Shown here piece after piece: positions 19,028 through 30,900 of a DNA stretch of 64,000 bases. A program made the translations under genes and the position numbers. The stretch is from Thereva unica. Its lineage: Eukaryota; Arthropoda; Insecta; Diptera; Therevidae. Under the pieces are notes generated by a model. It searched no databases. It was not told the DNA's origin and worked only from the letters and a program-made list of their open reading frames with translations. How positions within the stretch are numbered: the first letter of the stretch is position 1; each line of letters starts with the position of its first letter. The DNA is taken from the NCBI GenBank assembly GCA_949987705.1, contig CATLJY010000241.1, positions 16,129 to 80,128 of the forward strand, in the 5' to 3' direction.

Positions 19028-19280
19028 AGGGCGTCTCCTGGGCAGGGATGAAGCCCACTAAAAGTCCCGCGATGCTATACAATGGGGGGTGAGCGCGTGC
19101 TCGCCTGGAGCAGAGGCACCGTGGTTGTACACCCCCGAGCGAGGATTCGTGGAGGATCTGGGATATTTTATGCGCTGCAGTGGCAGACGCTAACACTGCC
19201 CCCAAGTCAGGCTCAGCCTTGGGTTGGAGGTCAAGGAGCCTAGACCAGCAGTATTAACGTTTTTACTATTTGCGCACCCA
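19028..19280 (-). other. ERV1 leader between PBS and gag
   Basis: About 250 bp of moderately GC-rich sequence. It probably includes the packaging signal by position. A second minus-strand frame (18726-19205) crosses it but has no family resemblance and is not called. Confidence 0.5.
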
Positions 19281-19299
19281 GATCCTACCGGCTGCGCCA
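19281..19299 (-). promoter_or_regulatory. Primer-binding site of ERV1
   Basis: On the minus strand TGGCGCAGCCGGTAGGATC starts two bases after the 5' LTR. A very similar site in the 17.6/297 errantivirus group is assigned to tRNA-Ser, so tRNA-Ser is inferred here. Confidence 0.75.
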
Positions 19300-19301
19300 A
19301 T

Positions 19302-20891
19302 TGTTATATACTTTTTTATCACTAACTCCTGCTTCTGTTATATTTTCTTTTTTATATGTATAAATAGGACGATGTTTTTGTTTTTAATTGTTTTTATTAC
19401 ATATGTATATATATATATTTGTGTAATATAAAGTTAGTTTAGAATTAGTTAAACTTACGGCCCTTCGCTCCTATTCACGAATGTGGAAATACTACGCATA
19501 TATATCTTTTTCTTATTATAAATTTGTAGCGCACAAGTAAAATAACCCTTTTTTTTCAAAACTAGCTTTCCTTTTCAAACAAAACTGATATTATTTTAAA
19601 TAAGGCTTGTGGCCCTTCACTTATGTTCGCTAGGGTTAAAACAAAACAACAATTATATTTCGTATCATAAATTTGTAGCGCACAAGTAAAATAACTTTTA
19701 TCGAAAGTAGTTTTCCTTTTCAAACAGGACTGATACTATTTTAAATAGGACTTATGGCCCTTCACTTATGTTCACTAGGGTTAAAACAAAATTACTATTA
19801 TATTTCTTATTATAAATTTGTAGCGCACAAGTAAGATAACTTTTATCAAAAATAGCTTTTCTTTTCAAACAAAACGGATATTATTTTAAATAGGACTTAT
19901 GGCCCTTCACTTATGTTCATTAGGTTTAAAACAAAATTACTATTATGTTTCTTATTATAAATTTGTAGCGCACAAGTAAGATAACTTTTATCAAAAATAG
20001 CTTTTCTTTTCAAACAAAACGGATATTATTTTAAATAGGACTTATGGCCCTTCACTTATGTTCATTAGGTTTAAAACAAAATTACTATTATGTTTCTTAT
20101 TATAAATTTGTAGCGCACAAGTAAGATAACTTTTATCAAAAATAGCTTTTCTTTTCAAACAAAACGGATATTATTTTAAATAGGACTTATGGCCCTTCAC
20201 TTATGTTCATTAGGTTTAAAACAAAATTACTATTATGTTTCTTATTATAAATTTGTAGCGCACAAGTAAGATAACTTTTATCAAAAATAGCTTTTCTTTT
20301 CAAACAAAACTGATACTATTTTAAATAGGACTTATGGTCCTTCACTTATGTTCACTTTAAAAACAATCCACCGCCGCCGATGATTTCTCAAAAAAAAACT
20401 CAACTGTTCAAAATTATAATCCCCAAAAATCCGCAACCGCCGACGACCGTGGTTAAGACAACACTTGACAAAATCAAATTTTCACCCGCCGGTGGTGGCA
20501 TGGAAAATTGTCCACCGGCTGGGAAAAACGCGCCCTTGAACTTTTTCCCACCTGCGCAACTTGCTTACCGCGCGTTTCTCACGCAGCGTATTACAAGTTG
20601 CGCTAGATCGGGTGGGTCAAGTTTCGTTATATTTTAGACGTTTTTAAATTAGCCCCCAAAGGATATTATGAAGTGATTCCCAAGTTGAGGATTTTCGCTT
20701 GCTTGCATTTCTCATAATTCTTGGAAATCTCTTTGCACATTAAAATGTCGTTAAATGTCTTTGAGCATTAAGAAGTTTCTCCCAACGTAACCCGATACCT
20801 CTGCTGATAAGGTATTGGGTTTTCGTTCGGTACTTGTGCTGGCGAGTTGTTTATTAGACTTTTTTTTTTGTGTCTTTTTTTTTATGTAACA
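19302..20891 (-). repeat. 5' LTR of ERV1
   Basis: 1590 bp, from TGTTATATAC to TATGTAACA on the plus strand (inverted ends TGTTA/TAACA). It has six 145-bp repeat units and is nearly identical to 1-2314 outside the repeat array. LINE sequence follows directly. Confidence 0.92.
19507..20345. repeat. 145-bp tandem repeat array, 6 units, in the ERV1 5' LTR
   Basis: The marker AGCGCACAAG occurs at 19528, 19677, 19822, 19967, 20112 and 20257. The first two units match the first two of the other LTR, and the last matches its last unit, so the five extra units in the other LTR are internal. Confidence 0.95.
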
Positions 20892-21960
20892 CATTCTAGT
20901 TCGGTTAAGTCACGCACAATGATTTCCCTAGCATCGTTCTATTTTTTATGCACACAAGTCCATCCTTCGTAGTAACAGCATGCAGCAGTCCCATTCTGCG
21001 CAAGTTTAAGGCCTCCCGTAGCAGAAAATTGTTATTTTGGGTGAGACTCTCGTTCACATAAACGGGAGAGTCTGCAGTGTAGCCATCCAGTTAACATAGA
21101 GGAAATTTCACTTTCCTATGCATTTTTAAGGCACGCATGAAAGCCTTTCCTCACGCTGACCCGAAAATTTAACTATAATGGGGCTGGAGGCGCCATTTCG
21201 CAGACGGAACGCATCAACGAACGGAGAGAGCTGGTGGGTGACTTTGTTAGCTAGGTTTTTGATTATATTTAGGAGATTCTCTTCCGGTTTAGCTGGTACA
21301 CCACGAATGATAACATCACTGAGCCTCTCAAAACGCTTTGCGTCATCCAGGCCCAGCCTCATGCTAACCAACAGCTTACGGTGATCCTCCACGCAATCAA
21401 TCAGTGCAGCATTTTTGTCCCCGACAGCGGTAACAGTCGACTGCAACTCGACGTCAGTGTTGATTTTGCTCAAGTCTGCTTGGTGTTGTGTGGAGGTGGC
21501 ATTCAGCCCATCAGTAAGTTGCTGCTCCAATGAATCTATTCGTAGTTGGAGAGCACAGAATCCTTCTAGATGCTCAGAGATGCGCATCTCCATTTTTTCG
21601 AAATTACCGGCCAGATCATCCAGCTTAGCTGTGAAACGCGATTCCAAGGCTGCAAGCTGCTCCGCTAGAGAGGTACCAACGGCATTGTTGTCAGTCTCTG
21701 AGGGAGATCGACCACTTCTTGTAAGAACGGGTGACGAATTTGGCACCAGCAGCTTTTTAAGTTTGCCACTCGCGTTTCTGCTTTTATCGGACATTTTTCA
21801 GTTTTTCAGTTCAGTTTAGTTATTTTAGTGGTTTTACGGCAAATGAAAAAGAAAATTGAAATAGCAGCCGGCGAGAAAAAAGAAGCAAATAATTAATTTT
21901 ATACACGGAATAAATTCGGATAAAACTTCGGAGCACTTAGCAAACGTGTTATTCACAACA
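20892..21960 (-). mobile_element. 5' part of a LINE, cut by ERV1
   Basis: ORF1 is on the minus strand with about 165 bp of upstream sequence before ERV2 env ends. The sequence stops at the ERV1 5' LTR, and the remaining 3' part is presumably left of the window. The exact 5' end and a target duplication were not found. Confidence 0.6.
20905..21794 (-). pseudogene. LINE ORF1 (coiled coil plus FP-like C-terminal domain), frameshifted
   Basis: ATG at 21794, 222 codons to 21126. Residues about 40-130 form a coiled coil (LAALESRFTAKLDDLAGNFE), followed by RLSDVIIRGVPAKPEENLLN and AFRLRNGASSPIIVKF, the pattern of ORF1 proteins of insect non-LTR retrotransposons with an FP-type domain. After 21126 the same domain continues in another frame (VYVNESLTQNNNFLLREAL, about 20950-21070) to a stop at 20905. 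At least one frameshift is therefore present. ORF1p is an RNA chaperone. ORF2 is not in the window; it should lie to the left beyond ERV1. Confidence 0.75.
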
Positions 21961-21968
21961 GAACATTA

Positions 21969-23113
21969 CTAGTTGTCTGGATTCTCCGTGGGTTTACCCT
22001 TGCAATTTGGCTTGAATTTGTTCCATACTTTGTAAGTGGTATATATTATTAATATAAAAAGAAGAAAGTAGCCTAAGGCGTAATGGTGTACCGTATGCCC
22101 GTCGAGGGGTTCTAATTTTTCCTCTTCATTATCCTTAAGCGATTGGATTTGTTGTAAAAGTTTTGCAAAATCATCTTTTGAATTGTACTTTAGCACGGCC
22201 GTTTCGCTTGTCTTACCATGGTCATTATATGTGAAACTTAGCAACGAGGTCATTATATTCAAGGGTGGTATATACGAGTTTTTAATTACTTGAGTGTTAT
22301 CAGAGTCATATGCCCGAATTGTGAGATCTTTAGTACGGATACTGCATCCAGGGCTTATGGTTAGTTCGCCTGTGCCATTTAGTTTAATGGAACTAGCCTG
22401 ATTTTGACAAATCACAGTGAGAGTTGTGCTTTCATACGTAGAGTAGAGCCATTTATTTATTTGTGCTAGTTGTAACCATACACTTTTGTAGACGGATTCC
22501 CTGTCGTTGCAGGCCATTGTCTTGCAGGAGTAGTCCTAATTCACAGATATTATTTCTGGCATGAACATTGAAAATAGGGTGTGTTGTATGACATAGATAT
22601 TTCTCGTATTCCTCTATGATGCATTCTATTAAATCGTTTGGGGTTAGATCATGGTAATGCTCCTTCCCATAATTGATCATTATATACTTCATACTAGGTT
22701 GAATGAATACAAATTTTTCTTGCATTCTTACGGGGAGTGGAATGAGATTGTATAGCTGATAAGTTTCTTTAAAAGGTAGCGGAATTTTCATTTCGTAAAG
22801 AACCTTGCCATCGATTATGGCAGCGCTAATTATGACTGACTTTATAAACAGATAAAAGGTTTGCGTCTTTTACGCTGGCGGGTAAACGAGTATCTTGTGG
22901 CAACTCCTTCCGTATTACTGATAATATTTCTGTCAATTGCTCAGGATTTAATATCGTGGGCACCGGTTTGCCTTGTCGAGTATTTGTGAGTAGCTCGATG
23001 GCATTTTGACTTCGCATGATCAATAGAGTAGTTAATGTAGTGAGGGACTCCAATTCTGAATGAGGAACAAAGTCGCTGAACATTGAAACAAAAGAAAGAT
23101 GACTAGGATTCAT
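21969..23113 (-). pseudogene. env: ERV2 env, membrane-subunit remnant in three frames
   Basis: Three consecutive frames (23113-22826, 22791-22453, 22517-21969) read as the C-terminal two thirds of an errantivirus envelope: helical segment, a middle domain, then a membrane span (YFLLFILIIYTTYKVW) and a short tail ending at 21969. The surface subunit, furin site and signal peptide are absent, so the N-terminal part is deleted between integrase and 23113. At least two frameshifts separate the pieces. Non-functional for membrane fusion. Confidence 0.75.
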
Positions 23114-23335
23114 AAGTGTAAACTTGTACTTATGAGTCCAACATGTATGTCGATACGCGTAAGTTACTACTTGAAGGGTAAGAATTTTATCATGATGAAT
23201 TCAAACCTGTTCTGGTTAACTTTAACACTCTGAACAAGCGAGCTTTTATTATATTGTATAAAAGTAAGAAAAAAAAACAACAGTAGGTCATACAAACTAG
23301 GGAAAAGGTTTTTTAATGTAGATTTCCATTGAAAA

Positions 23336-24643
23336 TCAAGAAAGAAAAGATATGGATGATTCAGATGAGTCAAATTTAAGCCCTATTGAGAGCGAATCTT
23401 GAATATAAGTTTTACTCAATAAACAATTTAAGGTCGTTTTTATGTATTTTTTTAGTTTATTCTTTATTTTGATAGTGCAGTCCTCGTTAGAATGAACTTC
23501 TATAATGTCATGGGGTCCAGTCCACAGGAGTGTCATTTTATTATCGCGAGCAAAGTTTCTTAGGAGAACCTTGTCTCCAGGCATGAGTGGTTTCTCTCGC
23601 GTTTTCAAGTCATAGTGGGCTTTTGCCGATTGCTTATTTTTGATTATGTATTGCCTAGCGATTTCATAGCCATGCTGCAGGCGTGCTTTGAGTTCATTTG
23701 AATAATTATCATAGTTATAGCATACCTGCGGTGAATGCATAAGTGGACTTGGTATTCTAGGAGGATAGCAATATAAGAGTTCATAGGGGCTATAGTTAGT
23801 GCTACTATGAGGGGTTGTATTATATACAAACATCGCGTAGGGGATCCAATCTTCCCACGTTAATTGGTCTTTGGAGACGTAATGTCTCAAATATTCCGCA
23901 AGTGTGCGATGGCTTCTTTCTAGAGTGCCATTCGTCTGCGGGTGATAAGGAGTCGTACTAATAGTTTTTATACGAAGTAGTTTGCACATTTCTGTGAACA
24001 TTTTACTAAGGAAATTAGGTAATAGGGATTCAGGTATGCCATGTCGGCAGGCAATGTTCTCGGTAAATGCTCTAGCCACTGTTTGAGCTTCGGCGTTATC
24101 AATTGCTATCGCTTCAGAGAACTTTGTCAAGTCATCTTGAAATGTTAATATGTACCTTTTTGTTGAGTGACTGATGGGCAAAGGGCCCACTATGTCCAAG
24201 GCAATTCTTTCAAAGGGCACTTTACTAGTAGTGGTTAATACCATAGGTACTCTAGGATTTTTCATAAGCTTGTTCTTTTGACATAAATCGCATGTACTAA
24301 TGAATTTGTTTATACTATCAACCATATTAGGCCATTCTTAGTGTATTTTGATGCGCTTCAGGGTACGTGACACTCCTTGGTGACCACCGATAGGTGAAGA
24401 GTGATATTGTAATAATACCTCCTTTATGTCTTCGGGACTTCGGGGGTGAATTTTAGTATAATTGTACAGTGTAACTTTAGTTTTTGATGGGGAGAAAATT
24501 TGCGTTAACAATGACTTTAAGGAGTTTAAAGAACGCTTTTCATTAATAGGTATGGATATATGAAGATCAATTAAATGATTTTCCTTGCTATAGGTAGAAA
24601 TTTCATTCAAGTTGTCCTGATCCTTCCCGGACCGTATTGGAAT
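23336..24643 (-). pseudogene. pol: ERV2 pol, integrase part, with a stop and a missing catalytic Asp
   Basis: The frame reads HHCC (HSSPIGGHQGVSRTL, CDLCQK), then the catalytic core ALDIVGPLP and NGTLERSHR. The second core motif, normally TDQG, is missing: GIPESLL is followed directly by PNFLSKMF, an in-frame loss of about four or five codons removing the second Asp. A TAA interrupts the frame at about 24338 between the first zinc-binding pair and the rest. The C-terminal domain (GDKVLLRN, WTGPHDI) is present. The upstream pol continues at 33805 on the far side of the BEL/Pao element. Confidence 0.85.
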
Positions 24644-24648
24644 AGTTG
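24644..24648. repeat. Left target-site duplication AGTTG of the BEL/Pao element
   Basis: AGTTG before the left LTR equals 33800-33804 after the right LTR. Confidence 0.92.
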
Positions 24649-25137
24649 TGTTCACGTAAAAGGCGCCAATAAGGAAAGAAAGTTCTACAACCAAATAAAA
24701 CACAATTTCCACAAATTCAATAGTTAGTTTAATGCACAATAAATTAAATTATTTTAATACACAATAGATTATACACAAGAAAACTAACACGGTAATTATT
24801 TTAAGGCACAATAGATTACAAAACAAGACAATCATCAACACGGTATCGATAATACTTAAACGTTTCGGCGGACGGTTGTAGTCTTCTTCTCGCCACTTCT
24901 TAAATTTGACTCCTGGTCGTTCTGGTGTTTTGACACTGGACACCTCCTGGTCGTCGATGGTTGTTCCGGGTGGGTCATCAGTCGTTGCTTGCTATTAATT
25001 AATATTCAGGTCGTTCATTCACACTTGATGCAATTGTTGACTAAACATTCGCGTTGAGCAATTCTGCTGATTTTGTTAATTGCTTCATACCGCGAATGTA
25101 TGTCAATTATTTACCTGGGTGAATGAACGCCTGAACA
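24649..25137 (-). repeat. 3' LTR of the BEL/Pao element
   Basis: 489 bp, TGTTCACGTA to GCCTGAACA (inverted ends TGTTC/GAACA). It carries a 64-codon minus-strand open frame without ATG (24749-24943) that is also open in the other LTR. Confidence 0.92.
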
Positions 25138-25572
25138 TTCTGCCCGCCTTGAAATCTGTTAGATTTCAAATGACTTTTCTGAAATAAACAAATGGAGAAT
25201 TACTAATGTTCCGCGTCTAGATAGCATTTCCTCTATTGTCGACTTGGAAACGGTGAAATTGGTGAGAGGTTTTAAGGCGCCTCGACTCGCCCTTCCTGAT
25301 GGTTGTCGGTAGTGAGATTTTAAGAAAAATGCTGGCTAGAATAGAAATTATAGTGAGGGATAAATGGTGCTCAATTGGTTGCGCTCGTTAAGGGTTTGGA
25401 GGCTCCTTTGTATGGTGACGGTTTCGGGATTGTTATTTGCTACTTGGTCTGAGATATCTACTGTGACATTTGTTAGGACCGGTTCCACTGGTGGTGGTTT
25501 TTGCTGGTGGATTTTTATAAAGTAATTTGTCAGAGCATCCCACGAGGCTGCTGCTAGTCTCCGGTTCCAACC
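25138..25572 (-). other. BEL/Pao 3' noncoding region with polypurine tract
   Basis: On the minus strand AAGGCGGGCAGAA abuts the 3' LTR and is the likely polypurine tract. No gene or repeat was seen in the rest. Confidence 0.6.
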
Positions 25573-27317
25573 TTAGGTTGTAAAGATACTGTGTGCATTT
25601 ATTCCCGTAGTTAGAATGCCTTTAATAATTTTGGTGGAGACATATACGCCGATGATACCTAGGTAGATGCCGCCTATCTCTTGAAGGGTGTTCCATAATT
25701 TCAATTTTAAGGAGTGCATATCGTTGGATGTTAGTAGATTTAGAACACTTATGTCTTGATGATCCATATTCCCCTCTAGTAATCTTTGAGTCACGATGTT
25801 ACTTATCGCTTGACGTTCTGATGAAAACATCGCTTGGCTTCTAAGGGCTCCAATTGCTTGTGGAGAATATATTCCCGCTTTCATTAGATTACCTGGATCT
25901 TCGTAGGTCCATTCCTTCGTCGTGGTGGGATGTACTTCATGTGGTGATTTAATTTTATGAATATCTGAGCTCAGTCCATACCATTCGTCCATGATTTGAT
26001 ATCCTGGTGCCAATAATGATGAACATTCAACTTGGGTGCCTAATTTCTGCAATAGGTGGGTTTTAGGAGTCATAAAGAAGCTATTGTTGGCGTAGGTCAC
26101 GGGTAATTCATTATAACAATGATTGGTACTTCGTACGTGCACTTCTACTGGTTGACATTTGATGATATAAATGAGCTCTCCTCTTTGAACGGCGGTATAT
26201 CCCAGTTGCTTCATATGCGTTAATGCAAACTCGGCTGGATTTTGCGGTGCAATACTCATCTGCGTTTTTAAAACTTCTCGTTCACGTTCACATCGTTTTA
26301 ATAATAAACTGATATATAATTTTTCAATCTGTAACTTCCAATGTCTTTCAATGTATACAAATTTTGAATTTACGTAGGTTAGGACATCTAAATTTCTAAC
26401 GTCTGTAGTTTTCTTTGAGAACCAGTATTCTGTTCCTGCCTTAGGGACAACGATTAATCGAGGATGTTCGGTCTGATATCCTTTGAACCTACAGACGAAT
26501 ATTTCTTTTATGACTTCGAGTGCGAATACTATATCATCACTACGTACGGTGTACATTACATTGGTGTGAAAGGATGTGCTATTGCTGAGATTTTTGATTT
26601 TCGTAGCTTGCCCCTGCCACAGGACATGATACTTTGTGTTTTCGCATGATGACTTGATCGCCGTTTCCCAGAATGTGATGCCAAATTCCGGGTCCGTGCA
26701 GGTGCCCGCCAAATATGGGCATGCAATATTGTTACGGATTAGTATGTTATTATCTTCCAATCGTACAGTACTGATGTAATCAGTGATAGTAATTGTGATG
26801 GCGTGAATTACTATGACATCATTCCAAGAGTTAACACCCGATGTGTAGGCGACTCCAGTGCACGCTCCGTTACTGTCGATCACCCCGCTATTACTTCGGA
26901 AAAGTTGTTGGTGCTATTGGGCTTGATATCAGCAATCATTCGTCCATCGCTTAACCTGTAAGTTCCATCAGTGGGCAATTTTAAACAATCGTCCCGGTTA
27001 ATGTCAGCTATATATGTGGATAATCCTCCCGGAACCAGAGATAAGTGGCTAAACATACCACAGTGGAAAACTGATTGGATGATATTTATCTTACATTGAA
27101 ATGTATGTACGGGCGCAGTTTCACTCAACTGCAGGAGTTGAATATCTTCATTTTCATTTTCGATTTTGACGTTTTCAATGTGACACTCGCCTAAGTTAAC
27201 TAGGGATATTGCGGTTATATTTACATGATCGTGACCGCAATCGTAGGCAATGATTGCTTCAGTGGAGTTGACTGCTAGTAGTGTGCTTACTATTGCTATT
27301 AAATGGCTGATGTGCAT
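25573..27317 (-). pseudogene. env: Env-like glycoprotein gene of the BEL/Pao element, one frameshift
   Basis: The first frame (27317-26880, 145 codons) begins with an ATG and a hydrophobic signal peptide, then AYDCGHDHVNITAISLVNLG. The second frame (26883-25573, 436 codons) carries the rest, with many Cys, and a hydrophobic membrane segment near the end (IYLGIIGVYVSTKIIKGIL). The frames meet at a run of four G, so a one-base change there split one gene of about 580 codons. The AYDCG...NIT.ISL opening resembles glycoproteins of chuvirus type captured by BEL/Pao elements; this is from memory of the family and not verified. It would be an entry/fusion glycoprotein. Confidence 0.65.
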
Positions 27318-27432
27318 CTATAAAGGAGAAACATTAATTTAAGAAGTGCTTCTTAGACTATCTTCGTAGTTGAACTTAATCTAGGATATATTTATGATTA
27401 TTGCTACGCTACATTATATGGTATTGGAGTCA

Positions 27433-27783
27433 TTAATTTTTCTCATTGTCTACTATCGGTAGTAAACAAATCTTGGTAATAGGGCGTTTTAATGTCGAAT
27501 CCTTGCACTTTACTGTCACTACCCTCACTAGATTATCTGGTCCAGGATGAGTCTCAATAATACGTCCTAGTAGCCATTTCGTTGGCGGCATTCTTTCATC
27601 TTTTACTAGCACTAGGTTTCCTTCCTTTAGGTTTGGTTGTTGCTGAAGCCATTTGGGCCGTTGTTGCAATCTACTCAGGTACTCTGTATTCCAACGTTTC
27701 CAGAAATCTTGACAACTTTTTTTAATCAATTTCCAACGATCAAGAGAGGTTAGTTTAAGATCCAGTTGATTAATTTTTCTCAT
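27433..27783 (-). pseudogene. pol: BEL/Pao pol C-terminal domain (displaced)
   Basis: It encodes the segment DFWKRWNTEYLSRLQQRPKW, then EGNLVLVKDERMPPTKWLLGRI and VRVVTVKCKDSTLKRPITK, the conserved C-terminal domain after integrase in BEL/Pao pol. It is cut off from the integrase core by a rearrangement: the last 130 bp or so of this domain occur a second time just upstream (27777-27906). Confidence 0.8.
27434..27573. repeat. Direct repeat, copy 1, in BEL/Pao pol end
   Basis: From TTAATTTTTCTCATTGTCTA onward, about 135 bp match 27773-27906 almost exactly (one or two bases differ at TCTGGTCC versus TCTGGGACC). Confidence 0.9.
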
Positions 27784-27907
27784 TGTCTACTATCGGTAGT
27801 AAACAAATCTTGGTAATAGGGCGTTTTAATGTCGAATCCTTGCACTTTACTGTCACTACCCTCACTAGATTATCTGGGACCAGGATGAGTCTCAATAATA
27901 CGTCCTA
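27773..27907. repeat. Direct repeat, copy 2, in BEL/Pao pol
   Basis: The second copy is 339 bp from the first. It lies where the second half of the integrase core should be and ends at the break of the integrase frame. Confidence 0.9.
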
Positions 27908-30900
27908 CGTCCTATTTCGGTTGATATACCCCACTGATCTTGTAACTTTATTTCCTTTAGCTTTCTACTGGCTCCTACAAAATTGGTACCGCAGTCACTG
28001 TAAATGTCGCTACATAGTCCTCGCCTACCACTAAATCTGCGAAACGCTGCTAAAAATGCTTCTGTTGATAGATCGCTGACTGCTTCTAAGTGTATTGCCT
28101 TGGTCGCTAGGCATATAAAAATGCAAATGTAGCCTTTCGATGTTTTTGGTCGACCTCTACATTTGGATTCCTTGAGTGTAAATGGTCCGCAGAAGTCGAT
28201 TCCTGTATGGAGAAATGGTCGCGTCAATTGGACTCGGTGTTCGGGTAAGTCACCCATCAATTGTTGTTGGGTAATTGTTTTTTGTCGATAGCAGCTTAAG
28301 CATCGGTGTATGGCCATTCGTATGGCATTTCTGGCATTAATGATCCAGAATTTTCGTCGGATGGCATTCATCATCAATTGCACTCCTCCATGTAAGGTAT
28401 TTTGATGTGCATCATTTATAATCAATTTGGATAACTGACATTTTTCTGGTAGAATTATGGGATGTTTCTGATTATATACTAGTGATGAATGCCTGAGACG
28501 GCCGCCAACTCGTACTATTTCCTTGGCGTCTATAAATGGATTTAAATTTAGAATGCGGGATTTTGTAGGAAGTGGTTGGTATGTCTTTAACGCCATTATT
28601 TCGGTTTTATATTCATCATGTTGAACTAGCATGATTAGAATTTCTAAGCTCTCGTTTAATTCACGTTTTGTTACATGGTCTTTGAGTCGATGACTTGGCG
28701 TTGTTCTGCAATTATGGATAAATCTTCGGCAGAGTGCTGTAATTCGCAGCAAATTTCCCAAACTTGAAAATCTCGTTATATAGTCTGAACTTATCTCACA
28801 CTGATTGATATGCACAGCTGCTGTACGTTTTAGTTCTATCTTAGTGGTTGGTTGAGTAGGTAGGGGTTTGGGCCATTGAGATACATCTTCCTTCAGCCAC
28901 TGGGGACCCGTCCACCATAGGGGATGGTTGACTAATTCTTGGGGACTTATGCCTCGGCTTGCACAGTCCGCTGGATTATCCTTGGTATTGATGTGTTGCC
29001 AGGTACCATTGTCCATATTTTGGAGTATATCACTGACTCGGTTGGCTACAAACGTTTTCCATCTGGATGGATGACCTTGTAACCAGGCTAATACAATAGT
29101 TGAATCCGTCCACATATATGTCTTGCATTCTGACAGCTGTAACGCATCCTTTACCTGTTTTATGAGCTTTGTTAATAACGTTGCTCCGCATAGCTCAAGT
29201 TTTGGAAGGCTAATTTGTTTGATGGGTGCAACTCTGGTCTTGCTCGTTAAAAGAGTCACGTATCCCCTTGGCTGTTGTACTACACGTAGGTATACTGCGG
29301 CTGCGTATGCTTGTGTAGATGCATCACAAAAACCGTGAATTTCATACTCTGGATTGCTTTTAGTATAATTTATCCATCGAGGTATCGCTATAGATTCAAT
29401 TTGCTTCAACTGGGTTCTGAATGCCTCCCATTCTTTAGCTAATGAATCAGGTACTGGATCATCCCAATTTAAGCCTGACTGCCACAGTCGCTGCATCAAT
29501 ATTTTGGTTACAACAACCATTGGGGCTAACCAACCTAATGGGTCAAATAGCTTCGAAATTTCTGACAGCAGTCTTCTTTTGGTAGTGACTTTCTCGTGGT
29601 CGGAAGTTACCTTGAATTGAAATGTGTCTGTACCTGGTTGCCAATGGATTCCTAATGCCTTAATTGTCTCGTTTATGTCAATGTTCATGAGCTCCTTTAA
29701 TTCCAGTTCATCTTCTGGGATTCCCTTTAAGGCTTGTCTGTTGTTACTGGTCCATTTTCTTAGCCTTAATTTACCACTTGCTAGAATTTTCCTGATGTTA
29801 GTTTGTAGTTCAATAGCGTCTTCAACTGAGTCTGTTCCGGACATGAGATCATCAACATAGAAATCGGTCATTATTGTGTTGGACGCCCTTTGTGATTGTC
29901 CTCTTTCATCACTTGCTATCTGTTGTAACGTACGTATGGCCCGATACGGAGCGCTCGCTGTTCCATACGTTACTGTCAGTAGCTTGTATTCTCGAATGGG
30001 TTGTGAAGGGTCTTCCCGCCACAAAATTCGTTGGTAATCAGTATGTTCTGGCGTCACTAGTATTTGTCGATACATCTTTTCGACATCGGCGGTGAAGGCT
30101 ATTTTATATTTTCTCCACCTCAATAGAATGGTAGCAAGTTCTTGCTGGATTGTTGGTCCCACTAACATGTTATCATTTAGCGATTTGTGATTTGCTGTCT
30201 TTGCTGACGCGTCAAATACTACTCTGGTTTTACTGGTGGTACTATCAGCCTTGAATACAGCGTGGTGTGGTAGGTAGTTAGGTTTACATGCCTTAAGTGT
30301 GTTTTCATGAGGAACACGTATCATGTGCCCCAAACTTTCATACTCCTGCATAAAATGCACATATGCCGTTTTTAATTCCATGTTCCCCAGTAATTTGCGT
30401 TCCACGTTTAGAAAACGCTTGACTGCTAAGTTTCTGGACTCTCCGAGGTCTGGTTTTTGGGTAGAGGTTTTGAATGGAAGTGATACTACATATCGACCCT
30501 CGGCAGTACGGTAGTGTGTGTTAGCGAATATGCTCTCACATGCTTTTTCTTCTGGTGTAAGAAGTGGTTTGGTAGGTAGGTTGTCAATTTCCCTAAATTG
30601 TTTCAAAAGGTCGCTCACATTGGTTTCGGTATGTAGGTTTATTACGTGAGCCGCTTCGACGTCATCTATAGGCCCTGATAAAATCCATCCTAACACTGTT
30701 TTCTGTGCAAAGGGACTTCCATCTTCTCCTTCGATTTGGTCCTTTTTGATGAGCTTTGGGTATATGTCAGCACCCAATAGTACATCGATATCCCCTGGGT
30801 TTAGGTATGATGGATCAGCTAGTTGAATTCCCTCCAGATGACTCCACCGTTGTGGATCAATTTTTGTATGTGGCAGTAAGTCATTTATGGTTTCCATTAC

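Larger units (their letters stand above)
1..20891 (-). mobile_element. ERV1: Ty3/gypsy errantivirus-type LTR retrotransposon, nearly complete
   Basis: On the minus strand the order is 5' LTR (19302-20891), PBS, gag, pol, env, 3' LTR (1-2314, first 22 bases outside the window). The gag-PR-RT-RH-IN-env order with a long env carrying a furin-type site is that of insect errantiviruses (gypsy/17.6/297 group). The two LTRs share both flanks and differ by few substitutions, mainly by tandem-repeat number, so the insertion looks fairly recent. gag is interrupted by CsRn1-A (11425-18690). The element lies in a LINE, since LINE ORF1 sequence follows the 5' LTR directly. The target duplication cannot be checked because the left flank is outside the window. 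Confidence 0.9.

Noticed and set aside
18726..19205. 159-codon minus-strand frame over the ERV1 leader and gag start
   Set aside because: It overlaps gag, which is supported by exact frame continuity across CsRn1-A; no family resemblance.
23167..23373. 68-codon minus-strand frame between ERV2 integrase and env
   Set aside because: Hydrophobic but without env features; lies where the env N-terminus appears deleted. Not called.
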